Notes under the pieces: generated by a model
The model's input: only the letters and a program-made list of their open reading frames with translations
The model's database searches: none
Told to the model about the DNA's origin: nothing
Part shown: positions 54,129-57,499 of the stretch, one piece after another
Layout: every line of letters starts with the position of its first letter
Position numbering within the stretch: position 1 is the first letter of the stretch
Assembly: GCA_009785095.1 (NCBI GenBank)
Contig: WQXA01000002.1
Span: 1 to 57,499, forward strand
DNA: 57,499 nt
Origin: Candidatus Saccharimonadota bacterium
GTDB taxonomy: Bacteria; Patescibacteriota; Saccharimonadia; Saccharimonadales; Saccharimonadaceae
Direction: 5' to 3'
Program-made: the position numbers and the translations under genes

Positions 54129-54797
54129 TTACAGATGCTGACGAATTTCCGTCTGAATATCATCGATCGACCGCATTTTCTCAGCTGCAGCGTCCCAACA
54201 GTCAATCGCCACGAAATTGTCAGGGTAAAATTTCAACAGTTCACGATAAGCGGCGGCGGCGTTCTTCAAATGATCGGTGTCCTGTTCGTGCAGGTCACGG
54301 GTTTTTGCGGTATAAGAGCGAGCGGCTTTCTTGTCAACGTTGGACTGGGCTATGACCTCGGGCAATAGCAGCACAAAGTTTCGGTCTGGGTGCAGAATAC
54401 CAAATTGATTAAATTCCAAGTCCATTTGCTCCTCATAAAACTGGTGACGTTTAGCCGCATCGGCGATTTTACCGCCCTGATGTGCCAGATTAGACGCGAC
54501 ATAGCGATTGGCCACGATGTAGCCGTCCATGTGAGATGCGACAAAGGCGTCAATTTCCGGTTTGGCTTGCCAGCGGTCAAAAGCATAGAGCATAGACGCT
54601 AAATCGGGCGCAACATCCGAGCCATACTCACCGTTCAAATAGCGCTCGACGTAACGCGCAGAGGCTTCACCATAACGCGGGAAATCTAGTTCCAGGACAG
54701 GCTTTTTCAACTTGTCGCGAATGTATTTAACTAACAAGTCAAACTGGGTTTTCTTGCCTGTGCCGTCTATGCCCTCGATCACAATAAAACGTGTCAT
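54129..54797 (-). CDS. tmk: Thymidylate kinase
   Basis: 222 aa. P-loop EGIDGTGKKTQ, LDFPRYGE (DRX-type substrate motif region), FDRWQAKPEI and the YIVANRYVASNLAHQGGK lid segment are characteristic. It phosphorylates dTMP to dTDP and completes the pathway with thyA and folA next door. A minus-strand TAAAAT lies nine bases before the ATG. Confidence 0.92.
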   Translation of the reverse strand: MTRFIVIEGIDGTGKKTQFDLLVKYIRDKLKKPVLELDFPRYGEASARYVERYLNGEYGSDVAPDLASMLYAFDRWQAKPEIDAFVASHMDGYIVANRYVASNLAHQGGKIADAAKRHQFYEEQMDLEFNQFGILHPDRNFVLLLPEVIAQSNVDKKAARSYTAKTRDLHEQDTDHLKNAAAAYRELLKFYPDNFVAIDCWDAAAEKMRSIDDIQTEIRQHL

Positions 54798-54825
54798 TTC
54801 CCGACAATTTTAACATGGAATATGG

Positions 54826-54831
54826 TACAAT
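54826..54831 (+). promoter_or_regulatory. -10 box of folA, leaderless
   Basis: Extended -10 TGGTACAAT, exactly six bases before the ATG at 54838; heads the folA-tal-thyA operon. Confidence 0.6.
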
Positions 54832-54837
54832 GGAAAC

Positions 54838-55359
54838 ATGGAACAAGTGAGGGCGATAATTGTGGCATATACGGTGCCGAATCGTGTTATCGGTGATCAC
54901 GGCTTGATTCCGTGGCTGGGTCGGATGCCGGCGGATATGGAGCACGTGCAAGATTTGACGACTGGTAACGCGATCATTATGGGGCTGAACACCTTTAACT
55001 CGATTGTTAGGCCGCTGCCGAATCGACAGAATATCGTGCTGTCGGCCGACAAAATGGTTATTGACGGCGTTGATATCGTAGGTAGTTTTGACGAGGCATT
55101 TTCCGCAGTAGAATCCGGTCGGACACTCTTTATTTTCGGCGGCGCCAGCGTTTACAAACAAGCCCTAGAGCAAGATCTGGTTGACGTAATTTATGCCACA
55201 GAAATTCACGGCGAATTTTCGGGCGACGCATTCTTCCCCGCTCTGGATTTGGATGTCTGGCGCGAAGTTGAGAGGCAGGATTTTCCGGCGGACGAGAATA
55301 ACGTTTTTCCCTATAGTTTCGTAATTTATAAAAGAAAGGATCAAAATGTCAAAGACTGA
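54838..55359 (+). CDS. folA: Dihydrofolate reductase
   Basis: 173 aa. The NADPH/folate fold is shown by VIGDHGLIPW (catalytic loop), PADMEHVQDLTTGNAIIMGL, NRQNIVLSAD and LFIFGGASVYKQAL. It regenerates tetrahydrofolate consumed by the thymidylate synthase in the same operon. The start is set by TACAAT six bases upstream. It overlaps tal by 14 bases. Confidence 0.93.
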   Translation: MEQVRAIIVAYTVPNRVIGDHGLIPWLGRMPADMEHVQDLTTGNAIIMGLNTFNSIVRPLPNRQNIVLSADKMVIDGVDIVGSFDEAFSAVESGRTLFIFGGASVYKQALEQDLVDVIYATEIHGEFSGDAFFPALDLDVWREVERQDFPADENNVFPYSFVIYKRKDQNVKD

Positions 55360-56449
55360 AGCATTAGCAAAACGCGGGGTGTCAATTTGGTTGGATGATT
55401 TGTCGCGCGAGCGGCTGAACACGGGCAGTTTAGAAGAATTAATAAAGACTAGCAATGTTGTCGGAATTACAACGAATCCGTCGATTTTTCATAAAGCTAT
55501 CTCTGCGGCCGGATCCTACGACTCGCAGATTCGAGAATTAGCGCGGGTCGGCGTGCAGGCCGAAGAGGCCGTCAAAGCCATGACGACGGATGATGTGCGG
55601 GCGGCGCTCGACATTTTTCGGCCGATTTTCGATGCTACCGACGGCGTCGACGGTCGCGTTTCTATCGAAGTCGATCCGCGTTTGGCGCACGATTTGGAAA
55701 CGACCGTGACTCAGGCGATTGAGCTGGCGCACCTAGTTGATCGGCCAAACGTCATGATAAAAATCCCGGCGACGCGCCAATGTTTGCCGGCTATCACGGA
55801 GGTCTTGGCCGCGGGAATTTCGGTCAACGTGACGCTGATTTTCTCGGTTGAGCGATACGCGGCGGTCGCGATGGCCTTTAAAAAAGGATTAGAAGAAGCC
55901 CTGAAAGCCGGCCGCGACATCAGTCAAATTCATTCGGTAGCGTCGTTTTTCGTGTCGCGCGTCGATAGCTCAGTCGACCCGCAACTCGAGGCGATCGGCA
56001 GCGATGAGGCCTTGGCGCTGCGCGGCCGAACAGCCGTAGCGAACAGCCAGTTGGCCTGGAAAGTCTTTGAGGAGAGTTTCTCGGACGAAACTTGGCGAAA
56101 ATTAGCGGCCGCCGGCGCGCACAAACAACGCCCCTTGTGGGCCTCGACGAGCGTGAAAAATCCTGAACTTCCTGATACGTTTTATGTCGATTCACTCGCC
56201 TACGCGCCTTCCGTCAACACCATGCCCGAAGCCACACTCAAGGCCGTGGCTGATCATAGCGACGCGGGGCTTTACCCGGGGGCTTCCAACGATGCGGCTG
56301 AGGTTATTTCGCAAATCGAGGGTTTAGGAATCTCGCTCGATCAAGTGACGGACAAACTAGAAACCGACGGCGTAGCGCAATTCGTGACGGCTTGGCAGGA
56401 TTTGTTGGATGACGTGGAAATGCGGCTTAAAAAAAGTTTGAAAAAGTAA
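55346..56449 (+). CDS. tal: Transaldolase
   Basis: 367 aa, the longer (actinobacterial/cyanobacterial-type) form. SIWLDDLSRERL, GITTNPSIFHKA, SIEVDPRLAHD and VMIKIPAT with the Schiff-base lysine are intact, as is SVNVTLIFS. It exchanges three-carbon units between sugar phosphates, supplying ribose or erythrose phosphate. AAAGGATC precedes the ATG within folA. Followed by thyA with AAGGAG. Confidence 0.93.
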   Translation: MSKTEALAKRGVSIWLDDLSRERLNTGSLEELIKTSNVVGITTNPSIFHKAISAAGSYDSQIRELARVGVQAEEAVKAMTTDDVRAALDIFRPIFDATDGVDGRVSIEVDPRLAHDLETTVTQAIELAHLVDRPNVMIKIPATRQCLPAITEVLAAGISVNVTLIFSVERYAAVAMAFKKGLEEALKAGRDISQIHSVASFFVSRVDSSVDPQLEAIGSDEALALRGRTAVANSQLAWKVFEESFSDETWRKLAAAGAHKQRPLWASTSVKNPELPDTFYVDSLAYAPSVNTMPEATLKAVADHSDAGLYPGASNDAAEVISQIEGLGISLDQVTDKLETDGVAQFVTAWQDLLDDVEMRLKKSLKK

Positions 56450-56458
56450 GGAGAAAAC

Positions 56459-57397
56459 ATGTCAAAGTTTGATGAGCAATATCTGGATCTGTGTGAAAGA
56501 ATTCTGGAAAACGGCGAGAAGGTTTCAAATGATCCGAAAGTTGCCGATAAAAAATTGAAGGAAAACGCCGGGACGAACTTTCCCAATCACCTATCGCAGA
56601 CGTTGAATCCGATCGTGACTTATCGTTTGCCGCATCAGACTCTGCAATTCAATTTGGCCGAAGAATTTCCGATTTTGACCACGAAATATGTGGCGTGGAA
56701 AGCGGCGATCATCGAAATGTTTTGGATTTTTCAGGCGCAAAGTAACGACGTGCGCTGGCTGCAGGAACGTGGCGTCAAGATCTGGAACGAATGGAAAATT
56801 GATGAAAATGGTGATTATCTAGGTAAACATTTCGGCTCTGAATTCGCGCACACTATCGGCACGGCTTATGGTTGGATTGTTAATCGTTACAAATTGACGC
56901 AGGGGCTGATCGAGACGCTGAAAAATGACCCGAACAATCGGCGCATGGTGATCAGTTTATGGCAGAACGAGTTCTTGCCGACGGCTGCCCTGCCTTCTTG
57001 CGTCTGGAATTCGCAGTGGAACGTGACGAACGGTCGGTTGAATGTGTTGGTGGCGTCGCGGTCGACTGATGTGCCGCTCGGCCTGCCGTTTAACATCACG
57101 CAGTATGCGGCGTTTTGTCATCTGTTGGCGCAAGTTTGTGATCTGGAACCGGGTTTGATGACTTTTGTAACGAATGATGCGCATATTTATGAAAACCAAA
57201 TTGACGGGATCAAGGAACAGCTGCGGCGGCGGGATGAGAAATTGGCGACGGATGGCAAATTGTTCGACGCGCCGAAACTTTGGGTGAATCCAGATATAAA
57301 GGATTTCTTTAAGTTTGACAATTCGAAAGAGTTGTTGGATGTCCGTTTAGAAAATTACGAGCATCAGGGGAAAATCTCTATGTCAGTGGCGATGTGA
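56459..57397 (+). CDS. thyA: Thymidylate synthase
   Basis: 312 aa. The catalytic cysteine is in ALPSCVWNSQW, where most ThyA proteins have PPCH; the His after Cys is replaced by Val. RSTDVPLGLPFNITQYA (phosphate- and dUMP-binding) and NDAHIYENQI are intact. It methylates dUMP with methylene-tetrahydrofolate. The sequence change beside the nucleophile occurs in some divergent ThyA lineages. AAGGAG precedes the ATG. Confidence 0.93.
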   Translation: MSKFDEQYLDLCERILENGEKVSNDPKVADKKLKENAGTNFPNHLSQTLNPIVTYRLPHQTLQFNLAEEFPILTTKYVAWKAAIIEMFWIFQAQSNDVRWLQERGVKIWNEWKIDENGDYLGKHFGSEFAHTIGTAYGWIVNRYKLTQGLIETLKNDPNNRRMVISLWQNEFLPTAALPSCVWNSQWNVTNGRLNVLVASRSTDVPLGLPFNITQYAAFCHLLAQVCDLEPGLMTFVTNDAHIYENQIDGIKEQLRRRDEKLATDGKLFDAPKLWVNPDIKDFFKFDNSKELLDVRLENYEHQGKISMSVAM

Positions 57398-57402
57398 ATC
57401 TA

Positions 57403-57499
57403 TCAATGCCGAAAATGTCGCATACTAGTCACCACCATGGCGATGCCATATTTGTCGCAGGCGTCGATGGAGTCCTGATCCTTGATTGAGCCGCCGGGC
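57403..57499 (-). CDS. purH: Bifunctional AICAR formyltransferase/IMP cyclohydrolase, C-terminal end (partial)
   Basis: Only the last 31 codons are in the window. [20 protein letters not shown] followed by [11 protein letters not shown] and TGA matches the invariant PurH terminus (GSIRD...MRHFRH), the folate-dependent formylation domain. The gene continues beyond the right edge and converges on thyA. Confidence 0.9.
   Translation of the reverse strand, partial: PGGSIKDQDSIDACDKYGIAMVVTSMRHFRH

Overview
The window is a gene-dense stretch of bacterial chromosome with mixed gene strands, many 1-20 nt overlaps and no gap over 300 bases. The standard genetic code is used (TGA ends many genes). 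Compact gene style, a short ATP synthase delta subunit, a DnaX without zinc cysteines and many apparently leaderless mRNAs suggest a Candidate Phyla Radiation (Patescibacteria) member, most like Saccharibacteria. That placement is an inference. No rRNA, tRNA, CRISPR or transposase was seen.

Layout. 1-5.9 kb: ribokinase-fold protein, HAD phosphatase, exonuclease III, SmpB, two GT4 glycosyltransferases, CobO-like protein. 6-7.1 kb: orphan gene, glutaredoxin, a palindromic element, small zinc-ribbon protein. 7.2-17 kb: the complete F-type ATP synthase operon (atpI-like, B, E, F, H, A, G, D, C), interrupted by accessory genes: NYN nuclease, NUDIX, tyrosine-phosphatase-like, orphan, small membrane protein, methyltransferase. 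17-34 kb: NUDIX, HAD, truncated dus, UvrD-nuclease, rhodanese, MacB-type ABC pair, dCMP deaminase, queuosine transporter plus tgt, AI-2E-type permease, an orphan gene out of frame, cysS, GNAT, DHH phosphoesterase, NUDIX. 34-45 kb: large membrane protein, cupin, a three-gene activase/dehydratase-like operon, HD protein, recR, ybaB, GT39-like protein, PQ-loop protein. 45-57.5 kb: dnaB, dnaX, orphan genes, rplJ-rplL with an L10 leader, an RSH-like gene, then tmk, folA, tal, thyA and the end of purH (dTMP, folate and purine supply).

The most unusual feature is a set of long guanine runs: seven G9 (or C9) and one G8 at 12426, 16186, 22617, 30784, 40435, 48377, 50478 and 53649. They fall almost only in accessory genes. 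Three orphan genes (30838-, 48327+, 50609-) are out of frame at the run and would each be restored by exactly one extra base. Four genes are in frame across it. One run fills the -35/-10 spacer of a promoter, and an (AG)7 repeat sits in the same place in another promoter. Together this looks like a dispersed phase-variation network acting on translation and on promoter spacing, in a lineage where I do not know such a system to be described. Homopolymer sequencing error is the main alternative.

A second layer is several families of palindromic repeats (about 21-27, 65, 94 and 153-162 bp), many inserted in frame inside conserved genes (tgt, recR, a membrane protein gene, xth, cobO, dus). A third is a recurring promoter layout in which the -10 hexamer lies exactly six bases before the start codon in twelve genes, implying leaderless transcripts.
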